A stretch of 64,000 nt of DNA from Wolfiporia cocos (lineage: Eukaryota > Basidiomycota > Agaricomycetes > Polyporales > Phaeolaceae). Both the position numbers and the translations under genes were made by a program. Below, piece by piece: positions 12,308 to 25,300 of this stretch. Numbering within the stretch: the stretch's first letter is position 1; every line of letters starts with the position of its first letter. The stretch lies in the NCBI GenBank assembly GCA_029448655.1, contig JACCLO010000002.1, positions 4,774,001-4,838,000 on the forward strand, written 5' to 3'. Under the pieces are notes generated by a model, which was given only the letters and a program-made list of their open reading frames with translations, ran no database searches and was not told the origin of the DNA.

Positions 12308-15275
12308 CGCGGGCAGCGCTGCACGGTGGACGGTAAAGAAACGGGTCGAATCGTCTCGCAGTGGGCCTTGCCAAGTCAGGCAACCCACATAACGTGGCCG
12401 CCCCCGACACACTCGACTCCGAGCCTGGGCTCCTGACGTCACCCGGTGGAGCGCGCCCTCTCACGCCGCATGTCTCCGATCTCCCTTCGATCGCCTCGCA
12501 GCGACGCCCCTTGCGCCGTCCGTCCGCCGTCCGTCCGCCGTCCGCCGTCCTCGTCGCCGCCCCGGGCAACATGTGCCGTGTCATCGCCGGTGGCCACGCA
12601 GATGGGCGGCGCTCTCCCAGTGCCCGCCGTTGTGTGCCGCTCGGCGTGGTGTCGCGCATGCCGTGCATCTCATCTGCGCATCCTTTTCGAGCCGCGCGCT
12701 GCTCATGATGTCCGCCGCTGCGCATCTGTCGCGGCTGACTGCGCGCACGCCCACAGTGCTCACGTCTTCCGCGCGCTAGCTCCGCTGCCAAAGCTGCACC
12801 ACGCCCGCCCGCGCATCTACAGTCGCCCACTAGAAGCTCCGGCGTGCCCAGGCTCACGATGCCGACCCTGCGGGTATCCACCCACACACAAGCCCCTTGA
12901 CTCAATTCTTGATTTCCGCTCCCACCACAGGACGTCCTGTCGTTTGACCATATCGGATGGAGCTACGAGCATACAATTCTCTCTCCGTGCGCCAGCCTTG
13001 TGCACTGCTTCCCGGAGCTCCACAAGTCGCCCTTGTCCACCTCCGCTGCACCGCATCCCACCTTCGACAGAGCCAAGTCCGGCCCATTGCGACTCCGCGC
13101 ATGTCGGACACACCGGCAGCTTGGCCTCCAGTCCGCACTGACGATCATCTGGTTTCGTACCCCCGTGTCTCGCTGCTGCGCTGCGCCACTGCAAGTAGTA
13201 CACATATAGCCGCTGCGCCACCTTCCAAGATCCATACGCAAGCCTGGAACATGCTCCAGCCGCTTGTTGCATCGTCAATTCTGGCAATCACAAATTTCGA
13301 CGTTGCTTGGGGGGGACGAGCAGCGATGCCTCAAGGCCTCGCCTCCCACCACGCCGTTACCTTGCTCACCCATCGACCAGCTCCAAGGCGATCTCAATAT
13401 CCCTCTCAGGAAGAACGCAAGCTCTGCGCGCAGCACCAGGCCTGCACAACGAGCATGGAGCCTTCGCGCGCATCTGACCAGGTGTCCCCATGCAGACAGC
13501 GCCGCGCCGCGCCGTGCCGCTTAGATTACCATCAGAATCCCGCCGTCCCTTCGGTCTCCCCAGTCGCGCACGCGCGCCGTCCAAGCTCCGGCGCGCGAAG
13601 CGAAAACGCCCAATACCTCCGGGCCCGTCGACCCTTCCGCGAGCCCCGGCCGTCCACCGTCGTCGATCGTGTAATCCGCCCCAGCCTCGCCCCGAGACCC
13701 AGCACGGTCCCAGAAGCCACAGGCCAGAAGCCAGAAGCCGCACTCCAGCCCAGCCAACCTGGGCCTCAGGCCTCAGGCCCTCGCATCGCCTTTCCGCACT
13801 GACGAAATCCGGCGCACATTTGCACCCTCCCCCACGCACGCACACGACACACACGACATTTCACGCAACGCACTCAGATCCCCGCCCGCGATGCCGCGCC
13901 ACCGCGTGCGCCGCGCGTCCTGATCGCGCCACATGCTGCGTCGCACCCGCCCCGATCCCTGCTTACCTTTTCCTCCGGCGCGGTTGGTGCTTGTGTTTGG
14001 TGGGGCTGCGCAGACAGGCACAGGCACGGTGACTGCGTACGCGCCCTGATGCCCACGTGCCCGTGAGCCTGCTTGCTGAGCGGACGGCGGTGATGCCGGC
14101 ACGCGCCCCGTCCATGGTCAGAGGGCGCCTTGCTGCGCCCGTGATCCGCAACTCTCTCGGTCGCGCGCCCGCGGGATTGCGAGCGTCTTCTTGTCTAGAC
14201 CCGGCAGAGGCGTCCTCGTGTGCGTGCAGAGGTGGACTGAAGGAGCACGCGGACGCTGTACTGTACAGTGATTAATGTGTCCGCAGTACGGGTTCGGTGC
14301 TATGTATTGTGCTAGTTTGCTCCGGAGCGCGTGCGTTGCGTTGGCTATTGGAAGCTGGAAGCTGGAAGCGTCTCCGGGCGATCGTCTCGCTCGACACGTT
14401 GGACGCTAGATTGCCAATGCTAACGCGCGCGCGTCTTGTGACAGCGAGATCTCTGTACTTTGGTACAGCGTGCTGGAGGATAGTGTCCAGCAAGGATGAG
14501 AGCCGCTCAGCACACGCAGGAATGGGTACCGCATTAGAGCATTGTTGCCCCACAGCAACATACGTGGTAACACGCTAAGTAGGATCCGTTGCCGTCGTTG
14601 TTGGTTATGCGTTTGGCGTATATTTTCGTACATCTGCGGGTATATGGAGATGGTTGGCAGTGGATATGTAGTCACTTGTAAGAGTTGCAATGCTCAAATC
14701 TAAGAGTCGAGGACTGCGCTCTAGCCGCTCCCCTTCAAAATCTGGCGGGGGCTCAAAAAATGGGCGCCACAGTCAATAGCGAATCACCTCCGTTTAGCGT
14801 GTGCGATTCGTACGACGCGATCGGCCAAGATCAGTGTTGGGACGTTGGAAGATCGATCATTCGCTCGTTGTGGCTGTGGCAGGACTGAGGACATATGCGG
14901 AACACAATGTCTTAAATCCGGACTCAGCCGTTACTTTGCTAATCTAGACGACGGACACTAGTGCTGGGCTGCTCAAATTGTTATCGCAGTTCATCACTTT
15001 GAGAATGGAATCTGTCCGACGTATTTCTAGCGATCATAGTCTGATGGCTATTTATTGGCAGGCGAGTCACTGCTGAGTACTTGACTGTTCAAGAAGTTGG
15101 AGTCACACCATGAGGCTGCCGTTCGAGCCATCATACTCACCAATTACTACATATCGAGTCTCCTTTGTGCAGAAATCGTTCCCAAGGCTCACAGCCACTG
15201 ACGTACGAGGCTCAGCTTTCAAGCCAACAACTTGGCCCAAGAACGTCGTCGCAACCAGCAGACGACTCCCAGCCG
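12308..15275. other. Large GC-rich divergent intergenic region
   Basis: Nearly 3 kb separates the phosphatase start (-) from the methyltransferase start (+). Open frames occur on both strands but none has a recognisable domain, and their composition matches the non-coding GC-rich background. Both promoters must lie here. Around 12,520-12,550 there is a short CCGTCCG-type microsatellite. Confidence 0.5.
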
Positions 15276-16277
15276 ATGGCGAAGGATACGTGGTCCGCTT
15301 CAGTGTACAACAACACAGCCGCGTTCGTGTATTCGCAGGAGTTCACCTCCCCGATCCTCAGTCTCCTCGATGCGCAGCCCGGGGAGAAGGTCCTCGACAT
15401 CGGGTGCGGAAGCGGCGAGGTGACGCTGCGCATCCAGCAGCTCGTCGGGCCCACGGGCACGGTGGCCGGGCTGGACAGCAGCCAAAGCATGGTATGCAGC
15501 GCTATCGCCCGAGCCCACCGCTCGAACCTGCCCGCATGCGGTTTACATACATCGCATCGTCGTCGCAGGTCGAGAAAAGCAGGGCAAACGGGCTCGACCG
15601 CGTGTTTGTGGCGGACGCCCAGGATCTGCGATTCCCGCCGTCCTGGCCTGCGGAATTGCAGGATGGGTACGACGCGGTGTTCTCCAACGCCACACTCCAC
15701 TGGTGCAAGCGCAGCCCTCAGGGCGTGCTCGAAGCCGTGAAGCGGATATTGAAGCCGGGCGGCCGCTTCGTGGTCGAAATGGGCGGTCAAATGAATTGTG
15801 TCGGTAGGTCATTGTCTGGTAAGATGGAGGTGCAAGAGCTCAGAGTGACTAACGAAACATTATCTTTCAAGGCGTGAGATCGGCCTTGTATCATGTCCTT
15901 TGCACCCGAGGTCACGATCCGATTCTGCTCGATCCTTGGTACTTTCCCTCGGTTGACGACTACAAGTCGGTACGCTGCACGCCCCTGCTCATGTATGCTT
16001 CTCCTGGCTGACACGAAGGTGAAAGCTCCTCGAGTCAGCCGGCTTCGACGTTCAGACGATCTCCCTGCATCCTCGCATCACACCCCTGAATGGTCCACTG
16101 ATAGACTGGCTCCGTCTCTTTGCGCGTCCATACTTTCTGAAGGAAATGACCGACGAGGAAGCGGAAGAAGTCATGGCTGCCGTACAGGATCTGTGTAGCG
16201 TGGATTGTCGAGACTCCCAAGGCCACTGGAGCATGATGTACACCCGTCTGCGACTTGTCGCCACCGTACCTGCGTAA
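15276..16277 (+). CDS. SAM-dependent methyltransferase (trans-aconitate 2-methyltransferase-like)
   Basis: A class I methyltransferase that would move a methyl group from S-adenosylmethionine to a small substrate. The substrate cannot be told from sequence. Four exons are read: 15,276-15,491, 15,569-15,803, 15,872-15,969 and 16,026-16,277, with introns of 77, 68 and 56 nt, giving 266 residues. Motif I is VLDIGCGSGEVTL, the acidic residue after the next strand is in AGLDSSQSM, and later strands show YDAVFSNATLHWC and LKPGGRFVVEMGG, typical of the Tam/UbiE-like group. The C-terminal part (LIDWLRLFARPYFL) resembles the cap region of trans-aconitate methyltransferases. The start is the ATG just before AKDTWSASVYN, where family similarity begins. 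Confidence 0.88.
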
Positions 16278-16514
16278 AGGTATTGCCCATGTCGGGAATT
16301 GGGAAGTCCCAGATGCGTTTACGAATGAATTGTGTTATCGGTCGCGTATATTAGTACAATGATACGCTATGTACAATGAGCAGGGGGAGATATTCCGAGG
16401 GGTACTAGTACAGAGAGCATTACAACATCCAGCATGAGCCTACAGCATCTTCAAGTCCGAAGCAACTGCAACGGTCACCCTTGTGTGAAATTGAAATACA
16501 ATACCGACACATGT

Positions 16515-19343
16515 TCACGATTCAAGGAGCTCCTGGCGCGCATCCGCGTACGCAGCCGCGCCGGTGCCGTTCAACCCTAGATGAACGAGGCATGCGCCTG
16601 TCTGGCGGTAGAGCGTCTCGAGTGCAGGGTGGACAGGACGGCCTTGGGACTCTGGAGACCCAGCGGAGGATGATCAGCGGAATGATAACCAAAAGTGTCA
16701 CAATGGAGGGGACGCACCTAGGATGGCCTGATTGACCTCTCCCGCAAGCTCTACACGCGCCTCCTGCCCAGCCATTGCACCAACATCGCCTCCGGCGTTC
16801 TCAGGATCGTCATACGCCACCACCCCAAACGTGCGCCTGAGGTGGAGGCGCACCGTCGGGCGGTTGTCCGCCTTGTAGTCCGCCTCGAGTCCCTGGCCGT
16901 ACGCCAAAGCCTCGTGCAGCGCAGACTTCGCGATCTCTGAAAGGGAGGCGACGACCGCGGACTTGTGTGCGCCGGTCGACGCGTCTCCCAGCACGGACGG
17001 CGACAGGGCCTCGGGCGACGGGTCGTCCACGTCCATCGCGCCCTCTCCATCCAGCTCGGGCGCCGCGCCGTCTGCCCCCATCTCGGCGCCCGCGTCCTTG
17101 TGCGCTGCGTCCTTCTCCGCGTCCTTCACGCGCCGGAACGCCGCGCTCGCGGCCAGGACGAGCTCGACGAACTTCCGGCAGCGCAGCCGGAAGAGCAGGA
17201 GCCCCTCCTGCGCCTCAGCGGCGCTCGGGTAGTGCGTGTGCAGGCCCTCGAGCGCTCTATCGATGTCGCCCGCGCGCACCGCGTTCAGGATGGACAGCCG
17301 CATCTGCAGGTCGCGCGTCTCAGGCTCCGACGGGTCGAGGTCGTCAAAGTCGGAAGAGGCATTGTCGTAGCCGCCATGTGCAGGCCCGTGGACCAGAGAA
17401 GAGATCGAGATGGGCTTGCTGCCGGACGTGCTGGGCTTGGGGTAGTCGTCTGTGTCCATTGCATCTTCACGCTTTACCGGTGCGAGGGGTAGGGGGTCCA
17501 AGCTGTTGTCGCGTGCGACCTGACTACGGAAGGCGCGCGCAGTGCGCGCGTATCCGTGATGCTCCAGGTATGACAGCACCAGCTTGTGCAGCGTCGCACG
17601 CGTCTCAGCATCGACGACCGGACTCGCTTTCTTGCCGACGCCTTCTACCAGGACCCTCTTGACATCTGGACTTCCTTCCTCGTCCACGTCCATGCCACCG
17701 CTCTCATCGTCGATGTCCTTCGATGGGTCCCAATCCTTCCCATCGCGCATAATTCCATCCCATACTTTGTCCTTCCGCATACGCACATAATCTTCAATGG
17801 CATAGCGGAAAGGTGTCGCGCCGAAGTTCACGCGTATTGATTCGCCGCTGTGACGCATACCGACTGAAGGGAACAACGGGGTGTTCGTCGGGATGTTGTC
17901 GAACAGATGCTCTGCAATCAACAGCTTATTTCAGCAAAAGAGACACCATAAGTGAAGGCGCACATACTGATGAATATGCCATTTTTTGTGTAGAACGCAC
18001 GCTGCACCGCAAAATCGATTCCGCAGCCGATCACATCCCCAGCTTAGCCACGCAATAGACGTGAGCAACACGTCAATGGTCGTTATGCACGTGAACTCAC
18101 TGCCAAACGTCGGGCCGTACGAAGACCCGTCTTTCGCACCCTGGAAGCAGTAGCCGTCATCCGCATGGTAGCCCCATGATCGCGCCTCCCAGCCAGGAAT
18201 GCGGCTGAGACGCACGGAGTCAGCAGAAAAGCCAATGCTGATGTGGCTGGTAGCAGACATCGCATCAGCCACCTCCCGTATGCAGGAGGATATGACGCAC
18301 CCCTTGCTACCGCTCGAGAGGATCTCAACTTCGAAATAGTACACTCCACATGCAGGCGGTATCGGATGATTTGCACGCGCGGCAGCCGCGTCCTTTTCCC
18401 CGGTACACGAGGGGCCTATTATAGAGTTATAACAACTTCTATGCAGATTGTGTGTTTACATACCAGAAAACGACAGATCGCAACCATCACTGGTGAGGCT
18501 TAGCAGTGCATTGCGATCCTGTTCGTTCCACCTCGTTGGTAGCATCAGCGTCAGCGGCGCCAAAACGGTTGTCGTAGGAATGGCCTGCGTCTCGGGTGGC
18601 GGGCTGGGACTCGGCGTGCCCTCCGAGTCACTGTCCATCGCGGGCGTCGGCGAGCGGCGTAGATACGGGTATGACGCAGGCACGATCGTCTGCGCACGCA
18701 CGCCCGGGTAGGGCGCAGCGAGCGTGCTCCGACTGCCTTGAGCGATCTGCGCAGGGTCGGTGCACAAATGGTCGCTCAAAATGGAGTGCTGCAGATACGC
18801 AGGTAGCGGAAAGCCGTCGGCATGTGTAGTCGCGTGCGGGGGCGGCGTCGGGCCGGCAAACGGCGAGGCCAGCGGCGCGTACGGGGGCGTGCTGCGCACG
18901 ATCGTGGGAGCCGGCGCGGAATGCACGCCCAAACTCGGGCGGCGCACGCGCGTGGGCGAGCTCGAGACCGCTGGGCCGGGGACACACGCGGTCGTGTCGT
19001 GGTGGGAGGCCGGCGAGCTCGTCTGGCGGACAATGCGCGGCTGGAAGGTCGAAGCAGAAGCTTGCGGGCGTTGTCCCGGCGCGACGCCGCGGTTCATGGT
19101 GGGCAGGGAGATTGGGAAGCTAGATGACAGGTGTGTCGAGCGGACGGGGCTGGTGCTCGGCCCACGCGCGCGAGCGGGGCTGCGGGAGACGGTGCTCGTG
19201 CGGCGGGCGCGAGGAGAAGTTTCGGCGGCGCCTGAGCGGGTGAAAGGTATAGAGAAGTTGATGTCGAGACTCCGTGCGACGGCGGGGTAAGAAGCACCGG
19301 AGGGACTCGGGATGCTTGCTGAGCGGGACGGTCGCGTTGTCAT
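16515..19343 (-). CDS. GID1: SPRY-LisH-CTLH-CRA protein, Gid1/Vid30 (RanBPM) family
   Basis: A scaffold subunit of the GID/CTLH E3 ubiquitin ligase, which in yeast recruits substrate receptors to degrade gluconeogenic enzymes. Five exons are read: 18,464-19,343, 18,101-18,415, 17,968-18,042, 16,718-17,911 and 16,515-16,651, with introns of 48-66 nt and all phases closing, for 866 residues. A Ser/Pro/Thr-rich N-terminal ~290 residues precede a SPRY domain (~300-470: ACGVYYFEVEILSSGSKG, GWGYHADDG-type core, FYTKNG). A LisH motif follows (~528-555: LVLSYLEHHGYARTARAF), then CTLH and CRA (~620-866: LSILNAVRAGDIDRALEGL through LYRQTGACLVHLGLNG). Acidic DMDVD-type linkers separate the domains. The full family architecture is present, with no disabling change seen. 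Confidence 0.9.
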
Positions 19344-20963
19344 ATTCTGGACATAGAGGTTGAGAGTAGTTTGGAATCGAATGATATTACAGAAGCCAAC
19401 TGAATACTCACGACTGGTATCACTGTAACCTTGGACCTATACAAACTATTGCCACTTGAAGGTACGCGTGGTGGTTGTAATAATCTGATAGATTCTAGGA
19501 GAGCACGTCTAGCAACCTTTTTGTGATGCTTCTACCTGGGTATGTGCGAATATCGGGAGGAGAGGGGTTGCTCGAAGAGCAACAACGTGTCAAACGACCG
19601 ATTGAAATGCCTTGTGGATGAGACTGAACGTCAGGACGCACGCTTTACCGAGCGCGACGAGCGGAACGCAGAAGCAGATAGGTATGAGATAAGATTTGCA
19701 GGAACTGAATCAGACACTCACAAGTATGTATCCCTGGACTCGAGCGAGCAATAGTCGCTGGTACTTCCGCAGTAATCTACCGGCGTTCAGGGGTTCTTGC
19801 GAGCCCTGCGCGAATCTCCCTTTCAGGATGCTCGACAGCAAAAGAGTATTGGACAGAACGGTAACGTGTCGTCGCTAATTGCAAGTCCCAGAGTCAAGAC
19901 AGCGCCTTTCAGGGATGCTCTTTACTTCGTATGAGCGCGTGACGAATTCGGTCGTCAGTGTCACAAGCCTCCAACGGCTGCGCGGGCCTTGCAGGACGAG
20001 ATTGGTTGCTCTGTGTTTTGGTGGGGGATGGCCAAGATGAGAGTTCAGGCTCAAGGGAGAATACGGAAGTCGAGGCAGGCCGCAAGTGACCTCGCCCCAT
20101 GACCGTGTCCGGAACTTTGCATTCGGCCTATGGTTCCCACTGTGCTCTTCTGGTCGACTTCCCTTCGCACATTCAAGCCGCATCACGAGTTCTGACACCT
20201 GTTCATTCGCTAACTATGTTACAGATTCTACAGAGCGGTTCCGCGCCAGGCCGAAGAATGAGGGGAAGGGGTAACGAAACGTCCTATTCTACTCAAACCT
20301 ACACCATGATGGACGCGCTCATAGCCGCTCACGTATGTCATCCAACGGCGTTGGCGTAGGCAACGTTCCGATGGTGCAATCAACTGCGGGGGATGCATGA
20401 CTGATATAGCTCGAACAATTGATGGGATGCGTATGGCGATCAGCATTGGCACAGCATTTCCTGCAGGCACAACCAGAAGGGGAGTAATATTTACGTACTG
20501 CGAAGACAGCGAAGTATGCAAGCATGTCAAGAGACCATTCGTGTCTTGGGGTACTCCGCAGGTTATTGGGGACAGGCAAAGTAGGTGGTGCCACTAGCTC
20601 GTACTGAGACGGGGATTTGCAGAAAGGCTATTGAGATTTCGGATTGCGAAGGTGAGATTAAGGACGACCCGATACACAAGTGTCCCTGCACCGCATTATC
20701 TTTCAGAGATAAGCACGTAGTAACGGCGGGGTGTGTCGAACATTGTAAGTAGCGAAGACTTGCACAAGCGGGATCATGAAGATATAGTCTGAGGGCAATG
20801 AGCTAACTCGGACAAAATCAAGACCACAAGACATGGGAAAGTTCTTTGAATAAGCAGGGCATCTGTTACAGAACTTCAGCGCGGATCCAGCTGGATCCAG
20901 CTTTTCGACGCAAGCCGGAGAACTATCGAATCGCATTTGAGAGCGGCGCAGTGGCAGAGTAGT
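19344..20963. other. Spacer between gene block and rearranged block
   Basis: The upstream flank of the Gid1-like gene grades into AT-richer DNA. No coding region is recognised. The last bases before 20,964 are the outer side of the inversion breakpoint described for the split helicase. Confidence 0.45.
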
Positions 20964-23498
20964 CACCGATGAAGGTGCAGTCGTCCTGGAAGGGGAACTC
21001 GAGAAGCTGCTGAAACGCGAGCTCCGCAATCGTCTGCGTCACAGAGTTCAAAACGAGAATGAGATGTGCAGAAATGTACAGGCGCTGGATATATGCCTCG
21101 CGAAAGCTGTGGCTGGCCATTGCGCTCAGGATGACAGCTGTACACAGGACCACATTGACGCTTATTCCTACCAATTGGACGCTTACAACACACGAATCCG
21201 AATAATTCTGCAACAGATGCTCATATACAACACAGTATATGCAATAGAGCAGCGGGAAGAGCAAAGCGTTCAGCGCCGGTGAGTCTGCTTGTATGGTAGC
21301 GGACAAGTCAATGGCTTATTGCAATCACTGCCTTTGAACGTAGACATTGGCTCCAAGTCCTACACGAGGCCCTCTATCCCCTTCATTACAAGCTTGGCTC
21401 CTCTCACAACTTTGAGACAGAAAAGATACCAGAATACGAAGCAGCAAAGCCTGTTGTCATGTCGTGGATTTGTGAATGGCTCGATATTCTCCACCTCGGG
21501 GTTAATGGCCTGTACCACGTCTTCCTCACCAGCTTCATGAAGGTTGCTACTCTTACCTTCACCTTCGACAAGCAGTCTGCAAAGCGACAGCTCACTCGTG
21601 CCCTCTGCGTCACTACATACAAGCCCTCCGTGTTACTGAGGCGATGGAAGGGCAGCGAGGTCTACATTGTTGAGGACTTCTTGGCTCTCATGCTAAGTGG
21701 CCATGAAACTTCAATTGTAAGAGGCGTCTTGTTCGTGCGGTGAGTCAAGATGTATCACACTTTTTGAGTGATCTGACCAACAAGAAATGCAGCTACATCA
21801 TCAAGTGTAGAATCCCTATTGACATTGTGGTTTTATGCGACTTCCTTGATCTGCTCTGCGCATCAATAGTGCTAAGAGCTCGATATCAAACGACACGTTC
21901 ACTTCACAATATCACTCTGCCACAAAGCTGGTTGGTGCGGCTTGTGGACTCAATGAAACAACTCTGTATCGAGACGATGAAGTGCAGAGAGATCGGAGAA
22001 ATGTATATTGAGTCAATGTCACAGTTGTTAGATCAAATGCAGACGGGCAAGGATGCCAGTAAGTGCCTGGAACCATGCATACGAATCAGCATGATTAACT
22101 CTTTGACCAGGCTACCTCCTTTTCCATCATTACAATCTATCATCACAAGATACTGAACTCGTGAGGGCTATATCTGTCTCACGCCTGTAAGTTCGATTAC
22201 TGTGGTGCATTGATCTGTAGCTTACATCGCATTTAGCTGCAAAAACTTGTGTCTCTGTACGTCACGTTCATATACGTGCCGTAACTATAAGCCAGACACT
22301 GAAATGAACGGCTGGTAGTGGGATATAACTCTCCGGACGATTATCAAGATGCCGTTTTCAACATTATCAATACACTGCATGGCACTAAACACCATGTCGA
22401 CGGCCTATATGAGCAGTGGGTTTTTGATTAGCAGAAGTCATTCAATAGCAATCTGATTCGCAAACAGGTATGCATCCGCGACGTCTTGGCATGAACTTGC
22501 AGAAACAGTCCGTTCGTTCTCGACCGCTGGGTCGCCCTTAGACGAAATGGTCCAGCTTGTCGAGGTTAACAAACTGACTGGCGACACATACTCGTTCCCA
22601 AACGTCAAGCAGATTGCATACACGACGGTCGATGAGTTACCAGGATTGTTGAGAACCGGCACGACATCCATCCACAGATCTAGCCCTGGTTTGAGGGCGG
22701 CATCGCCCGTTCTCTCCGTACCCGCACTCTCCGTACCCGCACTCTCCGTACCCGCACCTGTGGACCACATCACCGACGAAGCGCATAAAAAAGAGGATGA
22801 CACCGAAGAGGATCCTCATCAAAATGATGCTGTACCTGAGCTCCTCACTGAACAAATCCTTCAAGCTGCACGCAAGGTCTTGGCTACATATCGCCGTTAC
22901 GTAAAACGTCGCGATCAGCTTGACAAGCCTGGAAATGCTCTGCGCAGCGCAACCCGGCGTCGAGTTGCAGCGTCATTCCGAGAGACTTCCGAGACTATGA
23001 CTTGGCCTCGCAGACAGTATCGGATGCTCTTCCTGGGACCCTTACCGCATCTTGTGGTATATCTTGAGGGTGTGAAGGAGTACCTGTACCATCGGAAGAC
23101 TGAAGCAAAGAAGCTGTTGAGAACTGCGCAACACGAGGAGCTGGAGACTGCCGGAAAGGTTTTGACAGATACTTCGTATGCTTATATTGCGACTGCGCTT
23201 CAATAGCATCGCTAACATTCTGTTCTGCTTCAGTCGATGGATGAAGGAGGCCACACACCTTCATAAGCGTCTATTATCAGAGTCGGAGCTTCATCGTAAG
23301 CTAGACCTGGAAGAACTGAAGGCGTGCGTGCGTGAAGTCCAGCGGCTCGCTGAACAGCTACCCTCTGGCGCTGCAGCCTCATGGCGAGGAGATCTTGAAT
23401 TAGCGTTGAAGGGCATCCTCAGGCCCAGAGTGGCAGTCCGAACAAGGGAGAGACCGGTACTTAATGTGGAGGATATCGACCCTCTCGAGGTGTCTTAA
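20964..23498 (+). pseudogene. 3' half of a split TRANK1-like UvrD helicase gene
   Basis: C-terminal part of a large fungal UvrD-like helicase of the TRANK1-like group. Its other half lies at 36,841-42,520 on the opposite strand. Exons read include 20,964-21,278, 21,344-21,739, 21,793-22,058, one starting near 22,111, short ones to ~22,440, then 22,5xx-23,2xx, and a last exon to the TAA at 23,498. The junctions I checked keep frame. Visible blocks are RHWLQVLHEALYPLHYKLG, LPQSWLVRL, SPDDYQDAVFNI and PVLNVEDIDPLEV. There is no ATG at the left end: the frame begins inside ACC-GAT-GAA, the exact sequence at which the other half stops. No internal stop is seen, so the break looks recent. Alone it lacks all helicase motifs. 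Confidence 0.8.
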
Positions 23499-24400
23499 GT
23501 TTAAGCGCCAAGCCAGTGGCTTGGAAGGAGTCTTGAGCTCGCTATATGGGACACCTGATCTTGTGTCGTCGCTTGTATGCAGTCAGCTTTACACTTGTAC
23601 CTCTACATTCCCTCTGATGACCTTGATTTGCTTTTGTCTGTAGTGAGTCTGTCTTCTGACCCCCTTTCTCGACTGCTCCGGCTCGATGCGTGAATGGTGG
23701 CGCTCTGCATGGGCCTTTGACTAGTAATGTATTGTTACAACAATGCGCATGATCCTTCCGGAAGGCCGTATTGCAGCGGAACCGCCAGAAGTTCGCGTAG
23801 TCAAACTGCCACTCCAACAGGCTGGTGGACAAACGCCGGCGTTTAACGTGGAGGAAAATAGCGAGGATATTGTCAATAGACAGTTTTCGCAAGGCTGTGG
23901 GGCTCGCCATCAGTCGGAGTCACTTTTGATCGTCGGTTATGACAGAAGCACACCCAGTCACATCTGGAGTCACGGAACAAGCGCCTAGGCTTGAAGTTAT
24001 CATGACTCGGAGATCTTCGAACACTAGATACAGAAGAAACATTGCGAATGGAATGAGAACCAGCAAGACTCATCAATTCGATTTTGAGAAGTCGCTCGAA
24101 ACGATCGAAAAGCTGAGCAACAGGGGAACGAGAGGATGCATGTGCAGAATCATACAGGGGACGCTCGCTGTGTGAAGGCACAGTGCCAACATCAACGGAA
24201 AGTGACCTCAAACTATGCCCATTGGCGACGGGTTCGCGAATGCACAACACTTCTGCAGAAGACAAAGGTGCAGTAGCTGATATCCCTGACGAAGATTCAA
24301 AAGGCAATAGATCGGCCGGACGCGACTGAACCAAGATGGCGAGAGAACACGGATTTAATCGCACAGAAGCGAGGTGGGGTATGGCACGTGCCAGGCAGTA
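23499..24400. other. Spacer, no gene recognised
   Basis: This lies between the 3' end of the split helicase fragment and the retropepsin-like pseudogene. A minus-strand Ser-rich open frame of 163 codons lies at 23,873-24,364. It could be a downstream exon of the retropepsin-like gene, but it has no recognisable domain. Confidence 0.4.
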
Positions 24401-24833
24401 TCATTGAAGAAAAAGTGAGTATGGCAACGAAAAGACAAAGGGAAGTAACGCACCACGGGATGGTGAAGGCTCCCAGATATAGCCGGGAGGCAAGTTTTCC
24501 AGTACGGACGTAGGCGGCTCGACAAGCCCATGAAGCTCCAATAAAGGCTGACAAGCAAAAATCCAGTCCAAGCCGAGGAGGACATCGGACCGTGGGAGGT
24601 TTGAGACGGGCATGGAGAATGTAGAGAGATAGCGACCCCGCAATGTGGGCACCATTACAGGCCCTGAACCATAGGAGTAAGCAACGCTGCCTCGTACTGA
24701 TACGCGGCGAGGGAGATTGTGCTCGCTGAGGGACTTCAGTCAATTATCTTAATCTGCCAACTGCCCTTCGCTTAAGAAATCGCAGTTGCGAGCTAGGTTT
24801 GCATGCAGATTAATCTACTGTGACAATAAAATG

Positions 24834-24925
24834 GTACATCCCGGGGTCGAACCAAGGACCTCAGTGCAGATCAGAATAAGAGCATCGCAGCATACATTAG
24901 CCAACCGAGCTACAGTGCAACTAGT
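24834..24925 (-). promoter_or_regulatory. tRNA-like Pol III module (left, outward)
   Basis: On the minus strand it has an A-box-like stretch (GCTCGGTTGGCTAATG type) and a B-box-like GGTTCGACCCC. It points to the nearer MITE end. The acceptor stem does not pair, so it is not a functional tRNA gene. Confidence 0.55.
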
Positions 24926-25208
24926 ATCTGCCCCATTTTAAGCAATATATAGAGTATTTTGTAAACTTCATTTTCGCAGTTTAACATCTTCCATAACACA
25001 AATACAAATGAATCTGCCTCTAAAGACCTGTGATTCCAGTGTATTCAGCTTTCCCATGGTGAGTTGCTCCAGGTCAAGCATGGTAAATCAAGCTACCACT
25101 ATCATTGATTTCTGTTTGCTTGTTGGAGCAGTTAGTTGCCTTGATGATTTGCGAAAATTGTGTGTAAAATTTGCGATATATATATTTTGATTGGTCCAGG
25201 GTAACTGT

Positions 25209-25300
25209 TGCCAATATGGCTCAGTTAGCTAATTACGCTGCGATGCGATTATTCTCATCTGCGCTAAGGTCCTTGGTTCGAATCTGGGATGTACCATTTT
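25209..25300 (+). promoter_or_regulatory. tRNA-like Pol III module (right, outward)
   Basis: An A-box-like GGCTCAGTTAGCTAATTACG and the B box GGTTCGAATCT, pointing to the right end of MITE copy 1. It is the mirror partner of the module at 24,834-24,925. Confidence 0.6.

Noticed and set aside
12361..14100. Long plus- and minus-strand frames upstream of the phosphatase gene
   Set aside because: The composition is that of GC-rich spacer, with no consistent splice structure and no recognisable motif.
20923..21306. Hydrophobic minus-strand open frame that looks like a membrane protein
   Set aside because: The plus strand here encodes the split helicase (EKLLKRELRNRLRHRV.., ILQQMLIYNTVYAIEQR) with proper splice sites, so the minus-strand frame is its antisense.
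25008..25190. A 60-codon frame (MNLPLKTCDSSVFSF..) conserved in MITE copies 1 and 2
   Set aside because: The copies are nearly identical over their whole length, so the frame is conserved by recent shared origin. It is absent from copy 3 and has no recognisable domain.
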